Positions 33,441 to 42,452 are shown, counted from the stretch's first letter. The stretch is DNA of 64,000 bases from Cellulosimicrobium cellulans (GCF_016907755.1 NZ_JAFBCN010000001.1:1860001-1924000), one strand, 5' to 3'. The notes: generated from the sequence alone by a model not told the origin. Numbers and translations are program-made.

Positions 33441-33482
33441 GTGCACGCACGGACCCTTTCCTCGTTCCTCACCGGTGAGTGA
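33441..33482 (+). CDS. Possible 13-codon leader peptide overlapping the hemerythrin gene start
   Basis: GTG 33441 is preceded by AGGGGGAGCC and encodes VHARTLSSFLTGE, stopping at 33482, eight bases inside the hemerythrin gene. The ribosome site is better than that of the downstream gene, so translational coupling is possible. It could also be chance. Confidence 0.3.
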   Translation: MHARTLSSFLTGE

Positions 33483-34074
33483 GGGCGAGAAGACCAGGCT
33501 CGTGGCCTGGTACGACGAGATGCGCGCGGTGCACGGCCGGCTGCGGCGCGCGCTGGCGCTGGTGCGTCAGGCGGCAGCCGAGGCGGACGAACCGCCCGGC
33601 TCCCAGCGACCTCCAGACCCGCCCCGTGCGGCACGACCTGGTGCCGGGACGAGGGTCGCGGCACACGACCGCCCGGCACGGGACCGCGTGGCGCGGAGGG
33701 CCGGCCCCGACACGGCGCCCCTCGCGGACCTGCTCGTGTGGTGCCGCGGGTTCTGCACCGCGCTGACCCGGCACCACACGGCCGAGGACGCGGTGCTCTT
33801 CCCCGAGCTGGAGCGTCGCCACCCGGACCTGGCCGACGTGCTGCGGCGCCTGCGCCAGGACCACGGCATGATCGCGTACCTCGTCGCCGACCTCGAGCAC
33901 GCGCTCGACCGGGCGGCGGACCCCGAGGCGTCGCGTGACGCCGTCGGGCGCCACCTCGACGGGGTGGGCGCGATCATGGAGTCGCACTTCCGGTACGAGG
34001 AGCGGGCGCTCGGCGAGGTCCTCGCTGCGCTCGACCTCGGGGCGTCGCGCGACGACGTGCTCGGGCCGCTCTGA
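33475..34074 (+). CDS. Hemerythrin-like HHE domain protein
   Basis: A 199-residue protein with a four-helix hemerythrin-type domain. Iron-ligand candidates are VHGRLRR, CTALTRHHTAEDAVLFPELE, RQDHGMIAYLV and MESHFRYEERAL, in the usual order. Residues ~40-80 are a Pro/Arg-rich insertion before the second helix. Such proteins bind a di-iron centre for oxygen or nitric-oxide sensing or for iron handling; which applies here is unknown. GTG 33475 is preferred as start because it begins VSEGEKTRL with no conserved residues before it. A 13-codon ORF with a strong ribosome site ends across this start. Confidence 0.75.
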   Translation: MSEGEKTRLVAWYDEMRAVHGRLRRALALVRQAAAEADEPPGSQRPPDPPRAARPGAGTRVAAHDRPARDRVARRAGPDTAPLADLLVWCRGFCTALTRHHTAEDAVLFPELERRHPDLADVLRRLRQDHGMIAYLVADLEHALDRAADPEASRDAVGRHLDGVGAIMESHFRYEERALGEVLAALDLGASRDDVLGPL

Positions 34075-34081
34075 GCGCTGC

Positions 34082-36295
34082 TCAGCCGCGCAGGACGAGC
34101 ACCACCGTGGTCACGACGGACGCGCACGCGACGAGCGTGTACGGCCACGTCCGCGTGCGCAGCCCGGCGACGCGCAGCACCACGGCCACCGCGAGCGCCG
34201 CCAGGGCGAGCACGGGACCGTCGACGAGCGGGGCCAGGTCGACCGAGACGCGGAGGGACTCCAGGAGCTGCGGCGGCAGGGGGACGAAGGGCTCGCTCTG
34301 CCGGGCCGCGCCGTCGGGCACGAGCCACAGCGTGCGCAGCACCGCCAGGACCGCGAGCAGGAGCGGCAGCGCGCGCAGGAGCACGCCCCCGACCCGGGAC
34401 CGGTGCCCGGTCGACGACGCGGCGGAGCGCGACCGTGGCGCCGACGACGCCGTGGACGGGGACGCCGGCGCGGACGCCGGGGCTGCCCCCCGCGGCGGGG
34501 CCGCGGGGAACGTGGGAGCGTTCTGCTGCGCGATCGAGGGTTGCGGGGCCGGAGCGCTCGTGACGGCCGCACCCGTGATGCGCGGCCGGCCCGTCCGCGG
34601 CGTCGGCCCGAGGTGCTGGACGGGGCTCCGGCGTGGTGGGACCGACGGCGGGACGGGTCGCCCGACCTGGGTGGCGACGAGGTCGGGGGAGTCCAGGACC
34701 CGCGTGCGCACGACGGCCGCGGGCGTCGGGTCTGCCGCGGACGACGTCGCCGGCGGCCGGCCCAGCGTGGAGACCCGCCGGACGGGCACCGGCCAGGCGC
34801 GTCCGCCCGCGGCGCCGCGCGCGGGGAGAGCGTCGGGCTCGTCCGTGCGCAGCCGGGCGCCGTGGCCCTCGGGCTCGGGCCCGCCCGGCACCACGTGCGG
34901 CGGGCGACGGTACGCCCGCCACCCGCGCAGGGTGTCCGGGTGCCCGGCCGGAGGGGTGGCGGCCTGCCATTGCATCGCCTGCCAGAGCCAGTCCTTGAGC
35001 TCGGCGGGGGTCCGGCCGTCGGCGACGTGCGCGCCGATGCTCGCCACGTGGTCGGCGATGACCTCGGAGGCCGCGCCGTCGAACCCGTCGCCGTGCACCT
35101 CGGAGAGCACGCTCATGAGCGTGGCGTCGTAGACGAGCGCGTGCCACGGCTCCCGGGCGCGGGCGGCGTCCCGCCCGGACGCCGCGCCGGGGCCCGCGTC
35201 GAGGTCCGTGCCGACCGCGCCGACGTCGACCGGCCGCACACCCCGGACGGGTGCGCCGGTCGCGGCGCCCAGCCCGGCGACGGGACCGAGCGCGCGCTCC
35301 GCCGCGGTGGCGCCGTCCGCCACGATCCGCTGCGTGAGGAGCAGGGTGTCGTCGGCGGCCTCCCCGGCGAGCCGGGCGCGGAGCACCGCGACCACGCTCT
35401 CCAGCGCGGGGCGGTGGTTCGGCTGGTAGCGGGTCATCGACAGGATCAGGTCCTGCAGGTGCGCGTCGATCTCCGACAGGTCGGCCGAGGACGGGGCGAC
35501 CTCCATCCCGTCCGGGACCCCGACGAGGTCGTCCGGCACCTCGCGGACGAGGTCCTCGGCCTCGAGGTCGCGACCGAGGAAGTTCAGGTCCGCCGGCACG
35601 ACGCCCGTGCTCGCGAAGATCAGCAGCAGGCCGAGCGCGTACACGTCCGAGCGGGGGTGCACGCGGCGGGCGAACAGCTCCGGCGCCATGTACGCGAGCG
35701 TCCCGACCGGCTGGGTGGACGTCGCCGTGTCGAACAGCTTGGCGATGCCGAGGTCGATGAGGACCGCGCGGTCGCCGTCGACCATGATGTTGGCGGGCTT
35801 CAGGTCGCGGTGCACGCAGTGCTGCTCCTGGAGCACGAGCAGCGCCTCCGCGACGTGCGAGGCCAGCCGCAGCGCCTGGCGCCCGTCCAGCGGCCCCGTC
35901 GCGCGGACCTGCTCGCGCAGCGTGGTGCCCGGAACGAGCTCCATGGCGAACCACGGCTGGTCGTCGTCCAGGCCCGAGCGCACGAACGCGGGGAAGCCGC
36001 GCCCGCCCACGGCCTCCAACAGCCGCGCCTCCTGCGTGAAGCGCTCGCGGGAGCCCTCCTGCAGTCCCGTGAGCACCTTCACGGCGACCTCCGTGCCGTC
36101 CGCGTCCGTGGCGCGGTAGACGTGCGCGAACCCGCCGTGCCCGAGCACCTCGCCCAGGGTGAACGGGCCTCGGCGGTCACCGCTCGCGGGCACCTGACGG
36201 ACGGGTCGCCGGGGCAGCGGCGCGGGCGACGGCGGGCTCGGGTGGGTGTCGTCGTCGGTCGCCGCCGCGAGGACGGACTGCTCGGGGCCGGGCAT
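34082..36295 (-). CDS. Membrane-anchored serine/threonine protein kinase
   Basis: A 737-residue protein. The kinase domain spans residues ~45-310: glycine loop LGHGGFAHVYRA, VAVKVL lysine, HRDLKPANIM, DLG in place of DFG, and MAPELF, so it should be active. Next is a ~120-residue helical region (REPWHALVYDATLMSVLSEVHG ... AELKDWLWQAMQWQA) that I do not recognise. Then comes a Pro/Ala/Ser-rich linker of ~200 residues. Two or three hydrophobic segments end the protein (LLRALPLLLAVLAVLRTLWLV, LALAALAVAVVLRVAGL, YTLVACASVVTTVVLVL). No PASTA repeats are present. The start ATG 36295 has TAACGT seven bases upstream. Confidence 0.85.
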   Translation of the reverse strand: MPGPEQSVLAAATDDDTHPSPPSPAPLPRRPVRQVPASGDRRGPFTLGEVLGHGGFAHVYRATDADGTEVAVKVLTGLQEGSRERFTQEARLLEAVGGRGFPAFVRSGLDDDQPWFAMELVPGTTLREQVRATGPLDGRQALRLASHVAEALLVLQEQHCVHRDLKPANIMVDGDRAVLIDLGIAKLFDTATSTQPVGTLAYMAPELFARRVHPRSDVYALGLLLIFASTGVVPADLNFLGRDLEAEDLVREVPDDLVGVPDGMEVAPSSADLSEIDAHLQDLILSMTRYQPNHRPALESVVAVLRARLAGEAADDTLLLTQRIVADGATAAERALGPVAGLGAATGAPVRGVRPVDVGAVGTDLDAGPGAASGRDAARAREPWHALVYDATLMSVLSEVHGDGFDGAASEVIADHVASIGAHVADGRTPAELKDWLWQAMQWQAATPPAGHPDTLRGWRAYRRPPHVVPGGPEPEGHGARLRTDEPDALPARGAAGGRAWPVPVRRVSTLGRPPATSSAADPTPAAVVRTRVLDSPDLVATQVGRPVPPSVPPRRSPVQHLGPTPRTGRPRITGAAVTSAPAPQPSIAQQNAPTFPAAPPRGAAPASAPASPSTASSAPRSRSAASSTGHRSRVGGVLLRALPLLLAVLAVLRTLWLVPDGAARQSEPFVPLPPQLLESLRVSVDLAPLVDGPVLALAALAVAVVLRVAGLRTRTWPYTLVACASVVTTVVLVLRG

Positions 36296-36302
36296 GGGCG
36301 CA

Positions 36303-36308
36303 ACGTTA
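36303..36308 (-). promoter_or_regulatory. -10 element TAACGT of a leaderless start
   Basis: TAACGT, seven bases, then the ATG of the kinase gene. No ribosome site lies between them. Confidence 0.5.
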
Positions 36309-36392
36309 CAAGCGCGCACGTGCTGGACGTAGCAGACAAACCCGTTCTGGACTCCGCTCGCCGGCGCGCCGCCACCTGGCAGGCTGGGACGC

Positions 36393-38396
36393 ATGGTCAA
36401 CCGCCTCGCCGACGCCGTGAGCCCGTACCTGCGTCAGCACGCCGACAACCCCGTCGACTGGTACCCGTGGGGCGCCGAGGCGTTCGACGAGGCACGCCGC
36501 CGCGACGTGCCCGTGATGGTGTCGGTCGGGTACGCGACGTGCCACTGGTGCCACGTCATGGCGCGCGAGAGCTTCTCCGACCCCGCGATCGGCGCGCTGC
36601 TCGCGCGCGGCTTCGTGGCCGTGAAGGTCGACCGCGAGGAGCACCCCGACGTCGACGCGAGCCTCCTCGCCGCCGCGAGCGCGTTCACGTCCGACCTGGG
36701 CTGGCCGCTCACCGTGTTCACGACGCCGGACGGCGCCCCGTTCTACGCGGGCACCTACTGGCCGCCGGTCCCCGTGGCGGGGCGGCCCGCGTTCCGGGAC
36801 GTGCTCGACGCCGTCGCGCAGGCCTGGGAGCTGCGGCGCGACCAGGCCGTCGAGACGGGGGAGACCGTCCGTGCGGCGCTCCGGGACGCGGCCGCGGGGC
36901 GGCGCACGGGCGTCCCGCGCGCCGCGGCGACGACGGTCGCCGCCCCGGGGGAGGCCGGCGCACCCTCCGGGGCCGACGACGGTCCGGTCGGGCGGCTCGC
37001 CGACCACGCGCGGACGGTCGTCGACCGGCTGGAGGCCGCGGAGGACCGCGTGCACGGCGGGTTCGGCGGCGCGCCGAAGTTCCCCGTCGCGCCCACGCTC
37101 GAGCTCCTCCTCGACGTGGCGGCGTCGTCGGTCGTGGACCCCGAGGTCGCGCGGCGCGCGCTCGTCCTGGCCGGGCGCACGGTCGACGCGATGGCCGCGA
37201 GCCCGCTGCGCGACGTCGACGGCGGGTTCTTCCGGTACGCGACCCGGCCCGACTGGTCGGAGCCGCACTACGAGCGAATGCTCTACGACAACGCGCAGCT
37301 CCTCTCGGCCGCGACGACCCTCGCCGTGCTCCGCCGCACGGGGCCGGTGGACGGCCCGCTCCGCACGCCCGCTCCCGCCCCCGGCACCCCGGACCCGGGC
37401 GAGGGCGCCGCACGGGTCGCGGCCGACGTCGGGCGCTTCCTCCTGCGCGTGCTGCGCCTCGCGGACGGCGCGTTCGCGAGCGCGCAGGACTCCGAGTCGG
37501 TCGTCGACGGCGAGCGCGTCGAGGGCGGCTACTACCTGCTGCCGCCCGCCGGGCGCGCGCGCCACGAGCCGCCCCGGCTCGACACCAAGGTGCTCACCGG
37601 CTGGAACGGTCTCGCGATCGAGGCGCTCGCGCGCGCCGGCCACCACCTCGACCTGCCCGACCTCACCGACGCGGCGCGGGCCGCCGCCGACCGGCTCCTC
37701 GCGACGCACGTGCGGTCCGACGGGACGCTCGTGCGGGCCTCGGAGGGCGGCGTCGTGTCAGGCGCCGTCGCGACGCTCGAGGACCACGGCGCGCTCGCGA
37801 CCGCGCTCCTCGTCCTCGGCGGCCTGACGGGAGAGGCCCGGTACGTGCGCGAGGCCGTGCGCCTCGTCGACGCGACCGTCGGCGCGGACGGCGAGCTCCG
37901 GCCCCCGCAGGGCACGGACCCCGTGCTCACCGACCTCGGGCTCGCGGCGGGCGCCGCCGCGGACGCGTCGGAGGGCGCCGTACCGTCCGGCACGACGGCC
38001 GCCGCGCGGGCCGCGCTGCTCGCCCACCTCGCGACCGGCGAGCCGCGCTACCGGGACGCCGCCCGCGCGCACGTCGCCGCGTCCCCGACGGCGAGCGAGC
38101 ACCCGCTCGGCGCGGCCGGGGTGCTGCGGGTCGCCGTCGGGCTCGCCGAGCCACCCCACCAGCTCGTGCTCGTCGCAGACCCGGAGCAGCGCGAGGCGTT
38201 CCGGCAGGTCGCGCGGGACTGGTACCACCCGAACGGCCTGCTGCTCGCCGCGACGCCCGGCGACGCCGCGGCTCTCGCCGTCGACGGCGTCGGACTGCTC
38301 GCCGGTCGCGGACCCGGCGCGTACCTGTGCGCGGACTTCGTGTGCCACCTCCCAGCTCAGGACGCCGAGGCGCTCCGGCTCCAGCTCGGCGGGTAG
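36393..38396 (+). CDS. DUF255 thioredoxin-domain protein (YyaL/spermatogenesis-associated protein 20-like)
   Basis: A 667-residue protein. The N-terminal thioredoxin-like DUF255 domain has [21 protein letters not shown], then CHWCHVM with C50 and C53, and [12 protein letters not shown]. The rest is an (alpha/alpha) barrel resembling glycosidase or epimerase folds ([51 protein letters not shown] repeats). It is cytoplasmic and its substrate is unknown; the widespread family has no firm biochemical role. ATG 36393 begins at the conserved N-terminus. It is divergent from the kinase gene, with 97 bp between the two start codons. Confidence 0.87.
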   Translation: MVNRLADAVSPYLRQHADNPVDWYPWGAEAFDEARRRDVPVMVSVGYATCHWCHVMARESFSDPAIGALLARGFVAVKVDREEHPDVDASLLAAASAFTSDLGWPLTVFTTPDGAPFYAGTYWPPVPVAGRPAFRDVLDAVAQAWELRRDQAVETGETVRAALRDAAAGRRTGVPRAAATTVAAPGEAGAPSGADDGPVGRLADHARTVVDRLEAAEDRVHGGFGGAPKFPVAPTLELLLDVAASSVVDPEVARRALVLAGRTVDAMAASPLRDVDGGFFRYATRPDWSEPHYERMLYDNAQLLSAATTLAVLRRTGPVDGPLRTPAPAPGTPDPGEGAARVAADVGRFLLRVLRLADGAFASAQDSESVVDGERVEGGYYLLPPAGRARHEPPRLDTKVLTGWNGLAIEALARAGHHLDLPDLTDAARAAADRLLATHVRSDGTLVRASEGGVVSGAVATLEDHGALATALLVLGGLTGEARYVREAVRLVDATVGADGELRPPQGTDPVLTDLGLAAGAAADASEGAVPSGTTAAARAALLAHLATGEPRYRDAARAHVAASPTASEHPLGAAGVLRVAVGLAEPPHQLVLVADPEQREAFRQVARDWYHPNGLLLAATPGDAAALAVDGVGLLAGRGPGAYLCADFVCHLPAQDAEALRLQLGG

Positions 38397-38470
38397 CCGG
38401 ACGGGCCCGGGGGTGCAGGGCGCCCGCGCCGGTCGCATGATGGAAGAGCGGTGCGGCACGAGGAGGAGCC

Positions 38471-38947
38471 ATGAGGGCATCGGTCGGGGACAGGATCGTG
38501 ACCGCCTCGGGGGTCGTCGGCGGAGCGGTGCGCGACGGGGTGGTGGTCGAGCTGCGGCACGAGGACGGGTCGCCCCCGTACCTCGTCGAGTGGACCGACA
38601 CGGGGGAGCGCACGCTCGTCTACCCGGGGTCGGACAGCTACGTCGAGCACGTGCCCGGGGCGGAGACCGGGGGCGGGACCGGCACGACGAAGGTGTGGCG
38701 CGTACAGGTGAGCGTCGTCGAGTCGGAGGGTCGTACGACGGCGGAGGCCGTGCTGGTCGCGGAGGCGCCCGGCCACGTCCGGACGGTCGGGCGCGCACGC
38801 CGTGACCCGCACGACCTGGACGTCCCGCTCATCGGCGACGAGATCGCGGTCGGGCGCGCGCTGCGGCGGCTCGCGGACCGGCTGCTGGACGACGCCGAGT
38901 CGGACATCGAGTCGTCGACGGGCGTCCCGGCGCACGTGCACCTGTGA
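38471..38947 (+). CDS. DUF1918-DUF1876 fusion protein
   Basis: A 158-residue two-domain protein. The N-terminus is DUF1918 (VGDRIV...GVVVELRHEDGSPPYLVEW), a small SH3-like fold. The C-terminus is DUF1876 (KVWRVQVSVVESEGRTTAEAVL...DLDVPLIGDEIAVGRALRRLADRLL). Both families are actinobacterial, small and of unknown function, and are more often separate proteins. It starts at ATG 38471 with GAGGAGCC upstream. It overlaps the acylphosphatase start by four bases (GTGA), so the two are cotranscribed. Confidence 0.8.
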   Translation: MRASVGDRIVTASGVVGGAVRDGVVVELRHEDGSPPYLVEWTDTGERTLVYPGSDSYVEHVPGAETGGGTGTTKVWRVQVSVVESEGRTTAEAVLVAEAPGHVRTVGRARRDPHDLDVPLIGDEIAVGRALRRLADRLLDDAESDIESSTGVPAHVHL

Positions 38948-39204
38948 CGGGGGCGCCCGACGCGCCGGTCGTCGTGCGCGCCGTCGTGCACGGTCGCGTG
39001 CAGGGCGTCGGGTTCCGCTGGGCGACGCGCGAGCGGCTCACCGTGCTGGGCCTCGACGGGGCGGCGACGAACCGTCCCGACGGCACGGTCGAGGTGGTCG
39101 CCACCGGGCCGCGGGACGCGGTCGACCGGCTCGTGGCGTGGCTGCGCGACGGCCCGACGCCGGGCCGCGTCACCCGGGTGGACGTCGACCCGGGCGGGGT
39201 CTGA
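38944..39204 (+). CDS. acyP: Acylphosphatase
   Basis: An 86-residue acylphosphatase with the full motif HGRVQGVGFRWATRERL, giving the phosphate-binding loop and catalytic Arg. The second motif is LDGAATNRPDGTVEVVATG, with the catalytic Asn. It hydrolyses acyl phosphates such as acetyl or carbamoyl phosphate in the cytoplasm. It is translationally coupled to the DUF1918-DUF1876 gene through a GTGA overlap and converges on the VanY-like gene. Confidence 0.93.
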   Translation: MTGAPDAPVVVRAVVHGRVQGVGFRWATRERLTVLGLDGAATNRPDGTVEVVATGPRDAVDRLVAWLRDGPTPGRVTRVDVDPGGV

Positions 39205-39223
39205 CGCCGGGACGGGCGGCGGT

Positions 39224-40342
39224 TCAGGAGTCCGCGCGGGCCAGGACCGACTCCCAGTGCCACGGCTCGGGCACGCGCCCGTCCGGCTCGGCGAAGTCGG
39301 GGTGCGTCCAGCCGAAGGCCTCGGCGTTCTGCTTGAGCCAGTCGTACTGGGGGGTGCCGAACGCCTGCACGCCGCCGCCCAGGTCGACGGCGAACCCCAG
39401 GCCGTGGTTCGAGCAGCCGGGCGGGGCGGCGATCGGCGACGACGGGTCGTAGAGGCCCGCCTGCTCCTCGTACGTGCGGTAGGAGGAGTTGATCGTCAGG
39501 TGCACGCCGAACCGCTCGACGTAGGCCGCGTCGAGGGCGACGAGGCCGTCGAGCACGTCGGCACGCACGCGGTCCGACGGCGACCACGGGATCGCGGCCA
39601 GGGCGGAGTCGGGCACGCGTCCGCCGTCGGGGTCCCACACCTGGTCCGGAGCGGGGCAGGAGACGGCGTCCTGCGCGGTGGACACCTCCTCCGTCGACGT
39701 GGCGACGGTCGCGAGGCCCGCCTCCAGGTCGAGCACGGCCTGCTCCAGCGCGGCGAGGTCGTCGGCGGCCGCGCCGCTCCCGGCCGTCCCCGACGTCGCC
39801 GCGGCCGCGTCGAGCGCCTCCCGCAGCCGGGCGCGCACCGCCTCGTCGGCGCCCAGGCCCTCCGTGGCGGCGTAGATCTTCTCGCCCTGCTCCTGGACGG
39901 GCGCGAGGCTCGTCCGGGCCGCCTCGACCTCGGCCCGCGCGTGGTCCAGCATCGAGGCGTGCACGGCCTGCGCCGCCTGCTCCAGCGACGCGGTCGCGCC
40001 CGTCGTGCCGGTCGTCATCCGGTCGAGGAAGGACGCCCCGAGGAGGGCGCGCGCGTCGTCGACCTCGGCGGCGAGGTCGTCCCGGACGGCGGGGTCGGCG
40101 ACCTTCCCGTCGGACGTCGTGAGCAGCGCCTGCGCGGTGGTGGTCTGCGCGGCCAGGTCGTCGTACGTCGACCCCCGGTACCAGACCAGCCCGCCGCCGG
40201 CGGCGCCGAGGAGGAGCGCCAGCGTCACGACGACCGCGATCCACGCGCCGCGGTGCCGTCGCGTCCCCCGGGCGTGCCGCCGCTCCCGCCCGGTCGGGTA
40301 GCCCGAGGGGTCGGTGGAGGGTGGGGTGCTCGTGACGGTCAC
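39224..40342 (-). CDS. VanY-type D-alanyl-D-alanine carboxypeptidase, membrane-anchored
   Basis: A 372-residue cell-wall enzyme. A basic N-terminus and one membrane helix (GAWIAVVVTLALLLGAAGGG) are followed by ~170 residues of Ala/Asp/Glu-rich predicted coiled coil (DLAAEVDDARALLG, ADDLAALEQAVLDLEAGL). The C-terminal ~140 residues are the M15B peptidase: INSSYRTYEEQAGLY, GCSNHGLGFAVDLG and EPWHWES supply the zinc ligands and active site. It trims the terminal D-Ala from peptidoglycan peptides. The long coil may act as a spacer through the wall. The start is GTG 40342. It is divergent from the DUF2235 gene, with a perfect palindrome between them. Confidence 0.9.
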   Translation of the reverse strand: MTVTSTPPSTDPSGYPTGRERRHARGTRRHRGAWIAVVVTLALLLGAAGGGLVWYRGSTYDDLAAQTTTAQALLTTSDGKVADPAVRDDLAAEVDDARALLGASFLDRMTTGTTGATASLEQAAQAVHASMLDHARAEVEAARTSLAPVQEQGEKIYAATEGLGADEAVRARLREALDAAAATSGTAGSGAAADDLAALEQAVLDLEAGLATVATSTEEVSTAQDAVSCPAPDQVWDPDGGRVPDSALAAIPWSPSDRVRADVLDGLVALDAAYVERFGVHLTINSSYRTYEEQAGLYDPSSPIAAPPGCSNHGLGFAVDLGGGVQAFGTPQYDWLKQNAEAFGWTHPDFAEPDGRVPEPWHWESVLARADS

Positions 40343-40390
40343 ACCGCCAGAACCTACGCCACCCCGCAGGTGCCCCGAGACCGTTCGCCG

Positions 40391-40412
40391 GGTGAGCGTG
40401 GACACGCTCACC
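40391..40412. promoter_or_regulatory. Perfect palindrome between divergent genes, putative operator
   Basis: Arms GGTGAGCGTG and CACGCTCACC separated by GA, in the 147-bp gap between the VanY-like and DUF2235 starts. Size and position fit a dimeric regulator site. Confidence 0.5.
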
Positions 40413-40489
40413 GAAGTATCACGATCCCCGCCGGACCCTCCCCAGATGGTGACCCCGGCGACGGTGCCGGGGCGAGGTGGGGAGGGGCC

Positions 40490-41620
40490 ATGAAGCGGCT
40501 GGTGCTGTGCTGCGACGGCACGTGGAACTCGCCGGTGAACGCGAGCGTGTCGAACATCGAGAAGATCGCGCGCTCGGTCCGCACCGGCATCGGGCCGGAC
40601 GGCGTGCAGCAGATGGTGTTCTCCGTCGAGGGCGTCGGGGCGCAGGGCTACCTCGTCGACCGCCTGCTCGGCGGGGCGTTCGGGTACGGGCTGACGCGCA
40701 ACGTCGTCGCCGGGTACCGCCACCTCGCGCTCAACTACGAGCCCGGCGACGAGATCTACGTGTTCGGCTTCAGCCGCGGCGCGTACACGGCCCGCAGCAT
40801 CGTCGGCATGGTCGCGACCGTCGCCCTGCTCACCCAGGACTCCCTCGCGCGCGACCACCTGTGCGACGCCGAGCGGATCTACCGCGTGCGCGACGCCGCC
40901 CAGCGGGCGGAGCAGGCGGCGGCCTTCCGCGCCGAGCACTGCCACGACCACGTCCCGGTCGCGTTCCTCGGGGTGTTCGACACCGTCGGCGCGCTCGGGG
41001 TCCCCGGGCTGTCGCGCCGCCGCAGCCGGTTCCACGACCTGCGCCTGTCGACCGACGTCGAGTGTGCACGGCAGGCCCTCGCGATCGACGACCGCCGCAT
41101 CACGTTCGAGCCCTGCCTCTGGGACGTCCCCGTCGCCATGGCGGCCCGGGTCAAGCAGGTGTGGTTCCCCGGCGGGCACAGCGACGTCGGCGGCGGGGCC
41201 CGGGCGCGCGCTCTCTCCGACACCGCGCTGCTGTGGATGGTCGGCGAGGCGATCGCGCGCGGGCTCACGTTCGACGAGGACCGGCTGTTCGCCCAGCTCC
41301 ACCACGAGGACGAGTTCGTGTGCCGGTTCCGTCCCGGCCTGCTGTTCGGCGCGCTCAACCTCCTCAAGCGCATGCACCCGCGCCCGCGCTTCCGCGGCGA
41401 CCGGCGCGTCCTCGCGGGCGTCCCGACCCCGCCGGACACCGTCGACGCCGTGTACCTCGCCCAGACCGCGGCGTACCTCACGGCCGACCCGTCCTCCGAG
41501 TACGCGCGTCACGCCCGGAACGTCACGTGGTGGCGCGAGAGCGCCGGGCCCGGCCTGGAGCACCTCGTCGAGCCGATCCCGGGCGGCACCCGGGAGAACC
41601 GGCCGCTGGTCCTCGCGTAG
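40490..41620 (+). CDS. DUF2235 alpha/beta-hydrolase-like protein
   Basis: A 376-residue protein starting MKRLVLCCDGTWNSP, the diagnostic N-terminus of DUF2235. The nucleophile elbow FGFSRGAYTARS is at residues ~92-97. FLGVFDTVGALG and VWFPGGHSDVGGG supply the remaining acid/His positions. The fold is shared with Tle1-type phospholipase effectors of type VI secretion, but actinobacterial members have no such system nearby and no signal peptide is seen here, so a cytoplasmic esterase or lipase is only a guess. The ATG start has GGAGGGGCC directly upstream. Confidence 0.87.
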   Translation: MKRLVLCCDGTWNSPVNASVSNIEKIARSVRTGIGPDGVQQMVFSVEGVGAQGYLVDRLLGGAFGYGLTRNVVAGYRHLALNYEPGDEIYVFGFSRGAYTARSIVGMVATVALLTQDSLARDHLCDAERIYRVRDAAQRAEQAAAFRAEHCHDHVPVAFLGVFDTVGALGVPGLSRRRSRFHDLRLSTDVECARQALAIDDRRITFEPCLWDVPVAMAARVKQVWFPGGHSDVGGGARARALSDTALLWMVGEAIARGLTFDEDRLFAQLHHEDEFVCRFRPGLLFGALNLLKRMHPRPRFRGDRRVLAGVPTPPDTVDAVYLAQTAAYLTADPSSEYARHARNVTWWRESAGPGLEHLVEPIPGGTRENRPLVLA

Positions 41621-41748
41621 GGAGCGAGCGGTCGCGCCCGGCCGACGACAGCCCGGCCGCGGACACCCTGCGAGGTCTGCACGGGTGCGGGGACGACGCC
41701 GTCCGCTCGCCGGGTGCGACGCGCCGACCCCGTGCCATGCTGGGCGAC

Positions 41749-42297
41749 GTGAGCGAGCAGACCGCAGCCCCGATCCCGGCCGAGCAGCTCGTCCCCGCCG
41801 ACGCGCACGTGCTCGGCAACCCGGACGCGCCCGTGACGATCGTCGAGTTCGGCGACCTCGAGTGCCCGTACTGCGCGGCCGCCGCACCCGTGCTGCGGCA
41901 GGTCGTCGAGTCGTCGGGCGGTCAGGTGCGCCTCGTGTTCCGGCACTTCCCGCTCTTCGAGATCCACCCCCACGCGCTCTCCGCGGCGCTCGCGGTCGAG
42001 GCAGCGGCGGTGCAGGGGCGGTTCTGGGAGATGCAGGCCGCGCTGTTCGAGCACCAGGACCAGCTCGGCGAGGCCGGCCTCGCCGACCGCGCCGAGGAGC
42101 TCGGCCTCGACGGCGCGTCCGTCGTGGGGGACGCCGCGCAGCAGCACGCCGCGCCCGTGCAGCGCGACTACGCGGACGCCCTCGCCGCGGGCGTCCAGGG
42201 CACCCCGACGCTCTTCGTCAACGGCGTCCGCTACCGCGGCCGCGTCACCGCCGACGGCCTCCGCGCCGCGATCGACGCCGCCACCGCGCCGAGATAG
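41749..42297 (+). CDS. DsbA-family thioredoxin-fold oxidoreductase
   Basis: A 182-residue protein with ADAHVLGNPDAPVTIVEFGDLECPYC, the DsbA-type active site CPYC. VFRHFPLFEIHPHALSAALAVEAAAVQGRFWEMQAALF and a cis-Pro loop GVQGTPTLFVNG follow. No signal peptide is visible, so it is probably cytoplasmic. The same domain is often fused to the C-terminus of NhaA antiporters in actinobacteria, and a separate nhaA lies 950 bp downstream. The start GTG 41749 is preferred over ATG 41737 because CATGCT stands seven bases before it. The stop codon lies inside a 21-bp repeat unit. Confidence 0.85.
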   Translation: MSEQTAAPIPAEQLVPADAHVLGNPDAPVTIVEFGDLECPYCAAAAPVLRQVVESSGGQVRLVFRHFPLFEIHPHALSAALAVEAAAVQGRFWEMQAALFEHQDQLGEAGLADRAEELGLDGASVVGDAAQQHAAPVQRDYADALAAGVQGTPTLFVNGVRYRGRVTADGLRAAIDAATAPR

Positions 42298-42329
42298 AAC
42301 CCTGGTCACCCGAGGTAGAACCGTGGTTC
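42287..42329 (-). repeat. Two-unit 21/22-bp tandem repeat, minus orientation
   Basis: Read on the minus strand: 42308-42329 (22 bp) and 42287-42307 (21 bp). Each matches the unit that begins GACC and ends CTACCTCGG(C/G). The first unit in plus order covers the stop codon (TAG, 42295-42297) of the DsbA-like gene. The rest of the gap to 42465 holds a leaderless -10 and no gene. Confidence 0.75.
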
Positions 42330-42452
42330 ATGACCGGGTCGGCCCGACGCTCGGACCCAGTCTCGGGCGATCCGGCCGCTGGCGGCGGCCGAACATCTCG
42401 GGCGGTGACCCGGACGCGTGAGACCGGCGAGCCCGCCCGGCGGGGCTGCGCC

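Noticed and set aside
33935-38440. 1501-codon open frame on the plus strand across the kinase and DUF255 genes
   Set aside because: It runs through three real genes in the wrong frame, has Arg-rich low-complexity content and no recognisable domain.
40490-41620. Type VI secretion effector
   Set aside because: DUF2235 resembles Tle1 effectors, but no secretion genes, immunity gene or adaptor are near, and the likely host group lacks such systems.
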